The notes: generated by a model not told the origin, from the letters alone. Shown: positions 43,598-52,734, numbered from the stretch's first letter. The stretch: 61,460 nt of DNA from DTYU01 sp040757355 (GCA_040757355.1 JBFLWY010000015.1:1-61460), one strand, 5' to 3'. Numbers and translations are program-made.

Positions 43598-44673
43598 ATA
43601 ATCCTGTAATCCGTGGTCCGCTGCGCCGGTATAAAACCCGCATCCCGGATCACTCTCACTATCTCGTCCTGTTCCGCCCTGTAGCCTGTCCCGGCCGCCC
43701 GGACTACGTTTTCTTCCAGCATTGTACCGCCGAAATCATTTGCCCCGAAGGCCAGTGCCACCTGCCCTACCTTAACACCTTGAGTTACCCAGGAGGCCTG
43801 TATATTGCGGACATTGTCCAAGAGAATTCTCGACAATGCCAAAACCCGCAGGTAATCAACCACAGCAACCGGCTCCCCCCCGAGTTCGTTATTCCCCGGC
43901 TGGTAGGTCCATGGGATGAAAGCGCTGAAGCCGCCTGTCTTATCCTGAACCTCTCTTACACGAACTATGTGTTTCACCCGGTCCTCCGGGGTGTCCACCG
44001 ATCCGAACATCATTGTTGCGGTGCCGAACAGACCCAACTCAAACGCTGTTACCATTACCGCCATCCACTCCTGCCAGGTTATCTTCCGGGGGCTGATAAC
44101 CTGTCTTACCCTATTGACGAGTATCTCTGCTCCCCCTCCGGGGAGCGAATCCAGACCGGCATCTTTTAGCCGCAGCAAAACGTCCTTTACTGAAAGGTCT
44201 TCGGTTTTGGCCAGGTGCACTATCTCGGGTGGAGAGAGTGAGTGGATGTGCACTCCAGGAAAGCGTGCCTTAATTTTACGAAAAAGTTCCGTCAAATAAT
44301 CAAGCCGCAGCTTCGGGTGCAACCCGCCCTGGATGAGGACCTGCGTCCCCCCTTGGGCCACGAGTTCGCCGATCTTATCCATTATTTCTTCGTGACTCAG
44401 GACATATGCGTCGGGATCCTCCTCCCGCCGGTAAAAAGCGCAAAAGAGACACGCCGACTTGCATACGTTAGTATAATTAATGTTACGGTCTACTACGAAG
44501 GTGACTACTCCTTCCGGGTGCAGCCTGCGCCGAATAAGATCAGCCGCCCTCCCCAGGCTTAACAGGTCACAGTTATGGTAAAGTGCCACGCCTTCCTCTT
44601 CAGAAAGGCGCTCACCGCTCACAACCTTGTCGAGGAGGACGTTTACACTATTCAAGATGCTCCCCCCAGACAT
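43579..44673 (-). CDS. mqnC: dehypoxanthine futalosine cyclase MqnC
   Basis: 364 residues. Radical SAM enzyme that cyclises dehypoxanthine futalosine in the futalosine menaquinone pathway. The 4Fe-4S motif CKSACLFC follows VVDRNINYTNV; IQGGLHPKLRLDYL, DSLPGGGAEILV and the C-terminal NDFGGTMLEENVV are shared by MqnC/MqnE. Assigned MqnC rather than MqnE by the RRDREED-like REEDPDAYVLS insertion and gene order next to mqnA. Start ATG 44673 overlaps mqnA by 26 nt. Confidence 0.92.
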   Translation of the reverse strand: MSGGSILNSVNVLLDKVVSGERLSEEEGVALYHNCDLLSLGRAADLIRRRLHPEGVVTFVVDRNINYTNVCKSACLFCAFYRREEDPDAYVLSHEEIMDKIGELVAQGGTQVLIQGGLHPKLRLDYLTELFRKIKARFPGVHIHSLSPPEIVHLAKTEDLSVKDVLLRLKDAGLDSLPGGGAEILVNRVRQVISPRKITWQEWMAVMVTAFELGLFGTATMMFGSVDTPEDRVKHIVRVREVQDKTGGFSAFIPWTYQPGNNELGGEPVAVVDYLRVLALSRILLDNVRNIQASWVTQGVKVGQVALAFGANDFGGTMLEENVVRAAGTGYRAEQDEIVRVIRDAGFIPAQRTTDYRIIRTFLQ

Positions 44674-45502
44674 TCAACGAGTTTACTCTTTCCTCTATCA
44701 AGCCTGACTTATAGGCGTAATCGTAAAAGAGCAACAGCGCCCTGCGGTAGGTTTCATCGAAGCCGGACTTTATCAGCCCAAAATAATCCCGTAACACCGG
44801 TTCGGGCAATTTCGTATACCGTCGTGCGACGCGAACAAGTTCATCAACCCGTCGTATTCCTTCATCTTTAGCGCCAACGAGGATACTCGCCAAGGCACCC
44901 GTTTCCGCTTGATGTTTTCGGACAAACTCCCCCCGCGCTACCCATAAGGCGTAAACCATTTTCTCTCCCGTAAACTCTTTCCAGACCTCACCAAGGTCGG
45001 TTATCCTTATCGGCATCTCTTTTTCCTTTATCCGCTGCGCTGCGCACAAAGCATCATCCCCTATCAGGAGCGCTGCTTCAGCTTCCGCGAGCATCGCATC
45101 CAAATTCGACTGTCGGGCAAGAAATGTCGTACTTACGTTGTAGTAGTGCTCAAAAAGGATGCGGAGCAGCACGGTCGAAGTAGCGGACGAAGCCGTTACA
45201 GCCACCTTGCAGCCTTCGAGTTCGGTCACCGGTACCCGGCTGAAAAGGAGGATGCTCCCTACACGGCCGTCGGCGCTTATTGAAATATCCGGCAATATGA
45301 AATGCTCTTTAGGATGCCTTGTGTATTCTATTGAAGAAAGAGGGGTGACGTCAAGCTTTCCCTCGAAAAACAGGCGGTTGAGGTGGGTGGGAACACCTCT
45401 GACAACCTTTAGCGGTATACTTACCGGAACGAGTTTCTTCTCAATGGCATAATAAACCGGCAGGCAGTTCAGGTAATCAATCCGCCCTAAACGGAGTTTC
45501 AC
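44648..45502 (-). CDS. mqnA: chorismate dehydratase MqnA
   Basis: 284 residues of the periplasmic-binding-like MqnA/MqnD fold. LGRIDYLNCLPVYYAIEK and LDVTPLSSIEY are MqnA hallmarks; VAVTASSATSTVLLRILFEH and ALLIGDDAL complete the site. Converts chorismate to 3-enolpyruvylbenzoate, the first committed step. ATG 45502 begins immediately after the mqnE stop. Confidence 0.93.
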   Translation of the reverse strand: MKLRLGRIDYLNCLPVYYAIEKKLVPVSIPLKVVRGVPTHLNRLFFEGKLDVTPLSSIEYTRHPKEHFILPDISISADGRVGSILLFSRVPVTELEGCKVAVTASSATSTVLLRILFEHYYNVSTTFLARQSNLDAMLAEAEAALLIGDDALCAAQRIKEKEMPIRITDLGEVWKEFTGEKMVYALWVARGEFVRKHQAETGALASILVGAKDEGIRRVDELVRVARRYTKLPEPVLRDYFGLIKSGFDETYRRALLLFYDYAYKSGLIEERVNSLNVWGEHLE

Positions 45503-46609
45503 CTAAAACCCCTCCCTGATTACGTTGTAAAGAGCATCACGTTCCACCGGGACGCATCCCGCCGCTTTGATCAACTCCACAAGTTCCAGGCGGGCCATCA
45601 GTTCGGGGGTACTGGCACCTGCACTGTGCGTTATTTTTTCTTCGATAACGGTGCCCTCAATATCGTCGACACCGAAGTTTAACGCAATCTGCGCGATCTT
45701 CGGACCGATCATTACCCAATAGGCCTTAATGTGCTCAAAGTTGTCGAGCAGGAGGCGCGCCACGGCAAGCGTCTTGAGGTCGTCGTAACCGGTGGTGGGC
45801 TTAAGTCCCCACTTTTCCATCTCCGTGTTGCGGGGATGAAAGGCAAGTGGAACAAAAGTCATGAAGCCCTTCGTCCTATCCTGCAATTCCCGCAACCTCA
45901 AGAGGTGGTCCACCCTTTCGGCCGCCGTTTCAACATGGCCGTAAAGCATCGTGGCATTCGTAGGTATGCCCAAACTGTGTGCGGCTGCGTGGATCTCCAG
46001 CCAGCGATCCCCGGCGATCTTTTGGGGGCAGACAATCCGGCGGACCCTGGGCGCAAAAACCTCGGCCCCGCCGCCCGGAAGGCAATCAAGGCCTGCCTCC
46101 TTTAAGCGGCCCAGAACCTGGGTAACCGTGATATTGTGCCGCCGGGCAAGGTAGTCGATCTCCACCGCCGTAAGCGCCTTTATTGTCACCCCCGGCAGGA
46201 TTGCGCGGACCCGACTGAGCATTTCTTCGAAGTAGCCTAAGGTAAGCTCCGGGTTTAGGCCGCCGACGATGTGAAGCTCCTGCACGCCCAAGTATCCTGC
46301 ATGCCGGGCCTTTTCTTCAATTTCTTCAAGGGACAGCGTATACGCGCCTTTGTCAGTGACAGAACGGCTGAAGGCGCAAAAGCGGCACTTGTTAATGCAG
46401 ACGTTGGTATGGTTTATGTGGCGGTTCACCGCAAAGTGCACCTTTTCGCCGTGCTTGCGGCTGCGCACCATATTGGCAAGGTGGCCGAGACCCGTAATGT
46501 CGCTGGAACCGAAGAGGGCGATACCGTCTTCCCGGTCAAGCCGCTGTCCCTCGCGAACCTTGGCCGCCACCTCCTGCAACTCGTCACTAAAAGCCCATAA
46601 CTCTGCCAA
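45503..46609 (-). CDS. mqnE: aminofutalosine synthase MqnE
   Basis: 368 residues. Radical SAM motif CINKCRFC after VNRHINHTNV; ELHIVGGLNPELTLGYFEEM, DCLPGGGAEVFAP and DDIEGTVIEEKIT match MqnE. Joins 3-enolpyruvylbenzoate with SAM to give aminofutalosine. First of a tight mqnE-mqnA-mqnC block. The 200 bases upstream to mqnP hold no gene. Confidence 0.92.
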   Translation of the reverse strand: MAELWAFSDELQEVAAKVREGQRLDREDGIALFGSSDITGLGHLANMVRSRKHGEKVHFAVNRHINHTNVCINKCRFCAFSRSVTDKGAYTLSLEEIEEKARHAGYLGVQELHIVGGLNPELTLGYFEEMLSRVRAILPGVTIKALTAVEIDYLARRHNITVTQVLGRLKEAGLDCLPGGGAEVFAPRVRRIVCPQKIAGDRWLEIHAAAHSLGIPTNATMLYGHVETAAERVDHLLRLRELQDRTKGFMTFVPLAFHPRNTEMEKWGLKPTTGYDDLKTLAVARLLLDNFEHIKAYWVMIGPKIAQIALNFGVDDIEGTVIEEKITHSAGASTPELMARLELVELIKAAGCVPVERDALYNVIREGF

Positions 46610-46810
46610 TTATTACGCCCCCGTTTACCAATTGTAACTAATAAGGCACCCCATTGGCGCGGCGATAGGCTGCGCATTTCGGAAGTCAGATGCAGGATGT
46701 TTTTCCGACCTCTGAATTATGTACGCTCCGCTCCGTCCGGTGTCGGTCCTTCGCGCTCTGCTTGCTTATTACCGCGTTCCGTCAGTGTAATATAGGCTGA
46801 GTAGTTACCA

Positions 46811-47668
46811 TCAACTAATCAAAATATCAGCGAGCGTAAAGAGAAGCATCCCGACACTCAGTATTCCGTTCATGTTGAAAAAAGCTACACCGATACGCGA
46901 CAAATCCTTTGCGTGTACCAGCCGGTGTTCATATACGAGAACCGCCACCGCAAATCCGACCCCGATAAGGTAGAGCGGCCCGAGACCCAGCACCATCCCT
47001 GTTAACGTAAAAAACGCAGGGGCCAACAGGTGACACATCCTGGCCATCCAGAGAGCGGTTTCGATCCCGAACCGGGCCGGTATGGAGAAAATGCCCTCTT
47101 TTCGGTCAAAGTCGTAATCCATGCAAGCATAAACGATGTCGAACCCGGCCACCCAAAAGAGCACCCCGGCCCCGAGCAGGACCGGCGCCAGCGCAAACTC
47201 GTCGGTTATGGCCACCCACGCCCCCACCGGTGCGAGCCCGAGGGTCAGCCCCAGGTAAAAATGGCATGCCCAGGTGAAACGCTTCGTGTAGGAATAAAAC
47301 CATAGAACAATAACCGCCGGCAAGAAAAGCTTCAGTGCAAGGGGACTCAGTTGCCACGCCGATAGAAGCAGGAGACCGAAGGACAAGAAGACGTAAATCC
47401 AGACCTCTCCGGCGTTTATTAAGCCTTTCGGTAGCGCCCGACCTGCAGTACGCGGGTTTTTGGCGTCAATTCCCCGGTCGATCAGGCGGTTTAAAGACAT
47501 GGCGGCGGTTCGGGCACCCGCCATCGCCATCGTAACCCAGAAAATGTCGTGTGCCTCAGGCACACGTCTTTCTGTCAGGAGAGCGGAAATATACGCAAAA
47601 GGAAGCGCAAAGACGGTGTGCTCAAATTTGATCATGGCCAAAAATATGCCGAGCTTCTTAAAGGCCAT
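46811..47668 (-). CDS. mqnP: UbiA-type prenyltransferase (MqnP)
   Basis: 285 residues with about eight membrane helices. Asp-rich motifs NRLIDRGIDAKNPRTAGR and YACMDYDFDRKEG bind Mg-diphosphate. In the futalosine route it attaches the prenyl chain to 1,4-dihydroxy-6-naphthoate. ATG 47668 (GGAAAG upstream) gives MAFKKLGIFLAMIKFEHTVF, the usual N-terminus; an ATG 21 nt earlier is possible. It overlaps ubiD by 11 nt. Confidence 0.9.
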   Translation of the reverse strand: MAFKKLGIFLAMIKFEHTVFALPFAYISALLTERRVPEAHDIFWVTMAMAGARTAAMSLNRLIDRGIDAKNPRTAGRALPKGLINAGEVWIYVFLSFGLLLLSAWQLSPLALKLFLPAVIVLWFYSYTKRFTWACHFYLGLTLGLAPVGAWVAITDEFALAPVLLGAGVLFWVAGFDIVYACMDYDFDRKEGIFSIPARFGIETALWMARMCHLLAPAFFTLTGMVLGLGPLYLIGVGFAVAVLVYEHRLVHAKDLSRIGVAFFNMNGILSVGMLLFTLADILIS

Positions 47669-49109
47669 ACTCTTTCCACTTCCTATCAACCAGTTCCTTC
47701 ACCTCAGTACTCATTATAATATCTTCCGGCCACTCACGCTCGTGTCCTTCCCCCGGCCATTTCCGCGTAGCGTCAATTCCCATCTTCGACCCGTATGCGA
47801 AGCGCGGGGAGGAATGATCTAAAACGTCAAGCGGCCCCTCCGACAGGACAACGTCCCGGCGGGGATCGATGTTGTTGAAAACCCGCCACCAGACTTCGCT
47901 CATATCCTGCACGTTAACGTGGTCGTCGACTATAATCACTAATTTGCAGAATGAAAGCTGCCCCATTCCCCACACCGCATGGATTATCTTCCTGGCGTGA
48001 CCCGGGAACGACTTTCGCACGGACACGACAACACAGTTGTGCACTACACCTTCCAACGGGAAGTTCATGTCAACGATCTCTGGCAGTTGCATCCTGATAA
48101 GAGGCAGAAAAAGCCGCTCAGTCGCTTTTCCGATGAAGGCGTCCTCCATCACGGGCCGCCCTACAACGGTCGCGGGATAGATCGGATTTTTCCGGTGGGT
48201 GATGCAGGTGACGTGAAAAACGGGATAATAGTCCGCCAGCGAGTAGTAACCCGTGTGGTCGCCGAAGGGGCCCTCCAGCCTTCTTTCGTCCGGATCAACG
48301 TAACCTTCGAGGACGATTTCGGCATTCGCCGGGACTTCAATGTCAACGGTCTCGCACCGCACCAGTTCGACGGGTTCCCGCCGCAAAAAGCCAGCCAGCA
48401 GAAGCTCGTCCACTCCCTGCGGCAACGGAGCCGTCGCTGCGTATATCGTGGCAGGGTCAGCGCCTAATGCCACCGCGACCGGCAGCCTTTTCCTCTGGGC
48501 GCACGCCGTACGGTAATGTGCCGCCCCGTCCTTATGAATGTGCCAGTGCATGCCGGTGGTCCGCGCGTCGAAGACCTGCATCCGGTACATGCCCACGTTC
48601 CGGCGCCCGGTCTCCGGATCATGCGTGAACACGAGCGGTAGGGTGATGAACCGGCCGCCGTCCGCGGGCCAGCACTTCAAGACCGGTAGCTGCGTAACAT
48701 CCGGCTCCTTGACAACAACCTCTTTACAAGGTCCGGAGCGGACTGTTTTTGGAATAAAGGAAGAAAGCTGCGCCAGCTTCGGCAAGGCTTTAATCTTGTC
48801 AAAAAAGGTATGGGGCAGATCCGGCTGCAGGAGCTTGCACATTTCGTTTCCCAGGGCGTCTAAATCATCGGTGTTAAGCGCGAGTTTCATTCGTGCCAGG
48901 CTGCCGAACAAATTTATTACTACCGGGATATCGTACCCCTTCACGTTCTCGAAGAATAAGGCCGGGCCCCCTGATTTTACAACGCGGTCAGTAACTTCCG
49001 TGATCTCGAGATCTGCATCCACCTGTGTGCTGACCCGCTTCAACTCTCCATGCTGCTCCAGTACCTTAATAAACTCCCGGAGATCCCGGTATCCCAAAAA
49101 AACCACCAC
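47658..49109 (-). CDS. UbiD-family decarboxylase (MqnL type)
   Basis: 483 residues. GYRDLREFIKVLEQHGELKR at the N-terminus, FFENVKGYDIPVVINLFGS, the prFMN/Mn region NVGMYRMQ with MHWHIHKDGAAHY, and EGPFGDHTGYYS are classic UbiD. In this operon it should remove the carboxyl group of the prenylated naphthoate (MqnL role). GTG 49109 has a weak ribosome site, so the start may be a TTG four codons later. Needs prenylated FMN; UbiX is absent here, an LpdD-like gene is at 39632. Confidence 0.92.
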   Translation of the reverse strand: MVVFLGYRDLREFIKVLEQHGELKRVSTQVDADLEITEVTDRVVKSGGPALFFENVKGYDIPVVINLFGSLARMKLALNTDDLDALGNEMCKLLQPDLPHTFFDKIKALPKLAQLSSFIPKTVRSGPCKEVVVKEPDVTQLPVLKCWPADGGRFITLPLVFTHDPETGRRNVGMYRMQVFDARTTGMHWHIHKDGAAHYRTACAQRKRLPVAVALGADPATIYAATAPLPQGVDELLLAGFLRREPVELVRCETVDIEVPANAEIVLEGYVDPDERRLEGPFGDHTGYYSLADYYPVFHVTCITHRKNPIYPATVVGRPVMEDAFIGKATERLFLPLIRMQLPEIVDMNFPLEGVVHNCVVVSVRKSFPGHARKIIHAVWGMGQLSFCKLVIIVDDHVNVQDMSEVWWRVFNNIDPRRDVVLSEGPLDVLDHSSPRFAYGSKMGIDATRKWPGEGHEREWPEDIIMSTEVKELVDRKWKEYGL

Positions 49110-49180
49110 CGTTTCAGTCGTCAGTAATCAGTCGTCGGTCAGTTGAAGAAAATCCCAGATTGAAAACTAACTTCGAACTT

Positions 49181-49282
49181 CGAACGGACCCTTAAGGTCC
49201 ATCCCCCTAATCCGAACTTAGAACCGACCTTAAAGGTCCATCCCTATAGTCATTAACGTCGAACGGACCCCAGAGTCCATCC
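49181..49282. repeat. three GGACC...GGTCCATCC palindromic repeats
   Basis: CGAACGGACCCTTAAGGTCC (49181), GAACCGACCTTAAAGGTCCA (49221) and GAACGGACCCCAGAGTCCAT (49261): three copies spaced 40 bp, each an imperfect palindrome. They occupy the gap between menG and ubiD. Possible hairpins or protein-binding sites; no known family recalled. Confidence 0.7.
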
Positions 49283-49284
49283 GT

Positions 49285-50034
49285 TTAAGCTTCAACGTAG
49301 AACGTAGAACCTTTAACCGGTTTTGTGCCAACGTGCACCGCAACAATTCCGCCTGTTAGTTCGTAGTATCTGGCATCCTTCAAACCTACGTTTTCAAAAA
49401 GATCCCTGATCTCTTTTTGATGGGGAAAAGATTTTAAGGAGTTCGGCAGGTAACTGTAAGGTCCGACCAAGCCGACACCTAAACGCCCCAGCAGGGGCAC
49501 CAGATGGTTAAAGTATAGGTAATACAGTTGTTTAAAAAGCGGCAGGGAAGGTTTTGCCAATTCGAGTGAAACCACTTTCCCTCCCGGGCGGACAACCCTC
49601 ATCATCTCCTGAATGGTCCGCTTAATATCGGGCACATTGCGGAGGGCGAAACCGATGGTGGCACAATCGAAAGTATCGTCCTGAAAAGGCAGGTCCATCG
49701 CGTTTCCCCAGACGAATTCGACTACATCTTTATACGGTGTTCGCGCAATGTTCTGCCGCCCTCTGGCCATCATCTCCTCACAAAAATCAACGCCGATGAC
49801 TCGCCCCCGGCGACCTACGACCTTTGCCTGTTCCAGGGCGAACATCCCTGTCCCGCAACAAACGTCGAGTCCGTAGCCACCCGGCTTTAGCTCGCACCGG
49901 GCGACCGCAAACCGCCGCCAATGCTTGTCGCGGTTAAAGCTTAAAACGGTGTTCAGCAGGTCGTACCGGTGGGCGATGTTCGAGAACAGTGTGTGTACGT
50001 AAGCCTCTTTCTTTTTATGGTCGTGTATTTCCAC
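49285..50034 (-). CDS. ubiE: demethylmenaquinone methyltransferase
   Basis: 249 residues. SAM methyltransferase of the UbiE/MenG family: KKKEAYVHTLFSNIAHRYDL, GLDVCCGTGMFALEQAK (motif I), GVDFCEEMM, FDCATIGFALRNVPD and SYLPNSLKSFP are diagnostic. Adds the last methyl group in menaquinone synthesis. GTG 50034 is chosen because GGAGGA lies 6 nt upstream, though an ATG 24 nt earlier is in frame. Confidence 0.93.
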   Translation of the reverse strand: MEIHDHKKKEAYVHTLFSNIAHRYDLLNTVLSFNRDKHWRRFAVARCELKPGGYGLDVCCGTGMFALEQAKVVGRRGRVIGVDFCEEMMARGRQNIARTPYKDVVEFVWGNAMDLPFQDDTFDCATIGFALRNVPDIKRTIQEMMRVVRPGGKVVSLELAKPSLPLFKQLYYLYFNHLVPLLGRLGVGLVGPYSYLPNSLKSFPHQKEIRDLFENVGLKDARYYELTGGIVAVHVGTKPVKGSTFYVEA

Positions 50035-50177
50035 CGATCTTCCTCCGGAAAACCTCATTCAGGACCCGCTAAAAAACGCGCCCCGGCTCAATAACCCGCT
50101 CTTTTCATCGGGTACCCTTTTTGCAACACTATTACAGCTACCGGAAGGCTGTTTTATGCTCCTGCCGGTGTATCTTT

Positions 50178-50906
50178 CTACCGGGTCGCCGCCGCCTCTG
50201 CAGACAGCCCATTTTCGGCGACGAACTTCACTATCCGCTTCAACTGTTGACACGCAGACCCGGCGGGTATCTGCAAAAGCGCTTCGTCACACGATTTAAG
50301 ATATCCTGTTTCAAATAAAGGAAGTTTACGCTTCAGGTACCCACAAGCCATTCCAAGATTTATTCCGAAACTATGAAGTTGTTCAACGAACCCAACCCCG
50401 GCCATTACGCCCGGAAGCCTGCATGATTCACCAATCAGAAGCGCCGTTTCTCTTTTTATGATCTCGGGATTCGGTTTTGAATCATTCTCCGGTTCTACAG
50501 CCACTTCGCATTCTGCCTGCACCACCTGCGACAGAGGTTTAAGCAGTTCATGAAGTCCCGCATCCGCCAATGCTCGAAAGGCTCCGCTGTAAAAGAAGTC
50601 TCCGAGTAAAATGTACGATTTAAGACTACTGCCTCCTACCTCCCCGGTGATTGCCTTACGGTGAACCTCTCCTGCAACGAATATAAACTGAACCGCTTTT
50701 GCCAGGGGCAAGACGCTCACATCGGGCCGGCCGCATATCCGGCCACAAATCAAAACCAACGCGGGCCGCAAATTGTTGTCCAACGTCTCCTCCCCCACAA
50801 GTTCGCTGTAACGGATGTTTCCGGCTTTTTTAACCGCCTCTTTCACCGCCGCATGTACAGCATCGAGATTTTTCCTGAGGGGCGGTAGCAATTTGAGCCC
50901 CTTCAA
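50178..50906 (-). CDS. polyprenyl-synthase-like subunit lacking Asp-rich motif
   Basis: 242 residues, shorter than the usual 300-320. LRPALVLICGRICG, AVQFIFVAGEVHRKAI, SSLKSYILLGDFFYSGAFRA and QAECEVAVE align by pattern with trans-polyprenyl diphosphate synthases, but DDxxD in the first helix pair is replaced (VAGEVHRKA) and no second DDxxD is seen. It may be the regulatory or length-setting small subunit of a heterodimeric synthase, as HepS/HepI-like subunits are. Position before menG supports a role in the menaquinone side chain. Start ATG 50906. Confidence 0.65.
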   Translation of the reverse strand: MKGLKLLPPLRKNLDAVHAAVKEAVKKAGNIRYSELVGEETLDNNLRPALVLICGRICGRPDVSVLPLAKAVQFIFVAGEVHRKAITGEVGGSSLKSYILLGDFFYSGAFRALADAGLHELLKPLSQVVQAECEVAVEPENDSKPNPEIIKRETALLIGESCRLPGVMAGVGFVEQLHSFGINLGMACGYLKRKLPLFETGYLKSCDEALLQIPAGSACQQLKRIVKFVAENGLSAEAAATR

Positions 50907-50996
50907 AACCGTTCCTCCTCAATTTCTCTGCAAAGCTTTTTATATTCGCCCAAGTTAACGATTTTTCCTCCCTCCCGCACCCCGTAAAAACAAATT

Positions 50997-51028
50997 GGCC
51001 TTGCAACGTTCCCTTACCTTGCAAGGCC
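50997..51028 (-). terminator. intrinsic terminator after speD
   Basis: GGCCTTGCAA (50997-51006) pairs perfectly with TTGCAAGGCC (51019-51028); on the minus strand the hairpin is followed by AATTTGTTTTT. It lies 54 nt beyond the speD stop. Confidence 0.75.
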
Positions 51029-51081
51029 TAAGCCGACTCCTTTTCATTTTTTAAGCCCGTACTAATAAAAACCCCTCCTTG

Positions 51082-51462
51082 TTATACTGCCTGGGCTGCC
51101 TGCTTAGGAGTCTCCGTAATTATCCCCCGTTTTTGCTCTTTTGCTACTACCTTCTTCGCTTTGAACTCTTTCGTAAGGTAGTCGCAAGCTTCCCAGGGAT
51201 TGACCTTTTCACCGCACGTAAAGACATCAACCGCCGCGTAACCGAGTTCGGGCCAAGTGTGAATCGCAAGATGCGACTCAGAGATAACCACTACCCCGCT
51301 TACTCCTTGGGGACTGAACTTGTGAAACACATACTCTCTCACTTCTGCGCCTGCATCGAGTGCGGCATTGACCATGATTTTTTCGACCAACTTGATGTCA
51401 TTCAGAATGTCGAAATCACATCCGTAAATCTCGGCCAGAACATGCCGACCCAACAGTTTCAT
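51082..51462 (-). CDS. speD: S-adenosylmethionine decarboxylase proenzyme
   Basis: 126 residues, standard class 1B size. The self-cleavage site is SES HLAIHTWPE: Glu62-Ser63, giving the pyruvoyl group at Ser63; His68 and Cys83 (DVFTCGE) are in place. Supplies decarboxylated SAM for spermidine or branched polyamines. ATG 51462. Single gene between the terminator and a repeat element. Confidence 0.95.
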   Translation of the reverse strand: MKLLGRHVLAEIYGCDFDILNDIKLVEKIMVNAALDAGAEVREYVFHKFSPQGVSGVVVISESHLAIHTWPELGYAAVDVFTCGEKVNPWEACDYLTKEFKAKKVVAKEQKRGIITETPKQAAQAV

Positions 51463-51501
51463 TTGGGTTATCTCCCCCTTTTTAAAATATTAATGGAACC
51501 C

Positions 51502-51598
51502 CCCCGCACTCAACCCAACACCCCTAAGGTTCTCACCCAGCGGCTGAAGATAAAATCCCGCCGGCGTGCGTCTTTCAAGCGCTGGGTTGAGTGCGGGG
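51502..51598. repeat. 97-bp element with 16-bp inverted ends
   Basis: CCCCGCACTCAACCCA at 51502-51517 is the exact complement of TGGGTTGAGTGCGGGG at 51583-51598. An inner CCCAGCGG/AGCGCTGGG pair extends the symmetry. It resembles the CCCAGCACTCAAT element at 34.4 kb in size and in the GCACTCAA word. MITE-like, no gene. Confidence 0.8.
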
Positions 51599-51662
51599 CT
51601 AATTCCAACCATCACAATTTTAACATATCCCCCCCTGATGTCAACAAAATTTTGCAGCCGGT

Positions 51663-52427
51663 TTAAGAATTACCCAGCTCTATTACCACTTGATTTCGCA
51701 ATAGTCCGATGCCTTCAACCTCCACGGCCACCTCGTCACCGGGGTTAAGTGGCCCTACCCCGCTGGGGGTTCCAGTCAGAATAACATCTCCGGGATGGAG
51801 GGTCATAATGCCGGAAATAAAGCTAACCAGTGAATAAACGTCGAAAATTAGTTCGCTTGTTGATGAGTGCTGTTTTCTCTCACCATTGACATACAGTGAT
51901 ATTTCGCAGTTCCTTGGATCGATGTCAGTAACAATGTACGGACCTAAAGGGCAAAATGTGTCAAACGATTTTGCCCGCGTCCATTGTCCGTCTTTCTTCT
52001 GTAGATCCCGCGCCGTTATGTCATTGCCGCACGTATACCCCAGAATGTAACCGGCAGCCTCTTCCATCCGCACATGCCTCGCGGTTTTACCGATGACCAC
52101 CGCCAGTTCGGCCTCGTAATCTACCTGCCGCGACGCTAACGGGTAAATGATGCTCTCATCAGGACCTATCACCGCCGTTGACGGTTTCAGAAAAAGCACG
52201 GGCTCATCCGGGATGTCGTAACCGAGTTCTTTCGCGTGATACCGGTAATTCAGCCCCACACAGACAACCTTTCCCGGAAAACAAGGAGCCAATACCCTCA
52301 AGTCTTTCAAGGGGTATCCATGGGCCGACGGTTTTCCTGCGAATCCCTCAGGCAGCGGATAAACCATCTCCTCTCCTACTATTCCGGGAAACACTCTCCC
52401 GCCACCCCGGAAATAACCCATCTTCAA
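51663..52427 (-). CDS. FAH-family hydrolase
   Basis: 254 residues, fumarylacetoacetate hydrolase superfamily (HpcE/YcgM-like). VVCVGLNYRYHAKELG, PVLFLKPSTAVIGPD, metal ligands YEAELAVVIGK, and GYTCGNDITARDLQ with RAKSFDTFCPLGP are intact; LTGTPSGVGPLNPGD ends the fold. Cleaves or tautomerises acylpyruvate or oxaloacetate-like substrates; the real one is unknown. Start ATG 52427 or the Met two codons on. Confidence 0.9.
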   Translation of the reverse strand: MKMGYFRGGGRVFPGIVGEEMVYPLPEGFAGKPSAHGYPLKDLRVLAPCFPGKVVCVGLNYRYHAKELGYDIPDEPVLFLKPSTAVIGPDESIIYPLASRQVDYEAELAVVIGKTARHVRMEEAAGYILGYTCGNDITARDLQKKDGQWTRAKSFDTFCPLGPYIVTDIDPRNCEISLYVNGERKQHSSTSELIFDVYSLVSFISGIMTLHPGDVILTGTPSGVGPLNPGDEVAVEVEGIGLLRNQVVIELGNS

Positions 52428-52593
52428 TTCGCCATCTCTCCTATCTCAATATTTTAGGATCATACTTTCAAAAGCTCGTTATTTCGCCATTTTTAGATTT
52501 TTCTTGGGTGGTCTACCCACACCGCGTTTCGTTTATGTTATACTACTGCATTTAAGTCACACGCTTACGGGTCCATATTTTCGGCGCCGGTGG

Positions 52594-52609
52594 CGACGAC
52601 TAGTCGTCG
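52594..52609. promoter_or_regulatory. 16-bp perfect palindrome, candidate operator
   Basis: CGACGACTAGTCGTCG, perfectly symmetric, 64 bp upstream of the -35 of the HtrA promoter. Its position and symmetry suit a dimeric regulator; no regulator can be named. Confidence 0.5.
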
Positions 52610-52672
52610 TGAATGACTCCCCAACCTATTTTCTTTGCCAAAAACCGTTCAGGCCCCGGCATGTTGGTTTTC

Positions 52673-52702
52673 TTTACCTTTAGGGCATTATTATGCTATA
52701 CT
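52673..52702 (+). promoter_or_regulatory. putative promoter of the htrA-like operon
   Basis: TTTACC (52673-52678), 18-bp spacer, TATACT (52697-52702), then AAAGGAG and the GTG start at 52735. Confidence 0.6.
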
Positions 52703-52734
52703 ACGATTAAACGCTCAAAAGGAGTGGTCGTTTA

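Larger units (their letters stand above)
52428..52734. other. divergent promoter region
   Basis: 307 bases between divergently transcribed FAH and HtrA-type genes. It holds one good plus-strand promoter, a 16-bp palindrome and another TATACT at about 52540 on the plus strand without a matched -35. No gene is visible. Confidence 0.6.
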
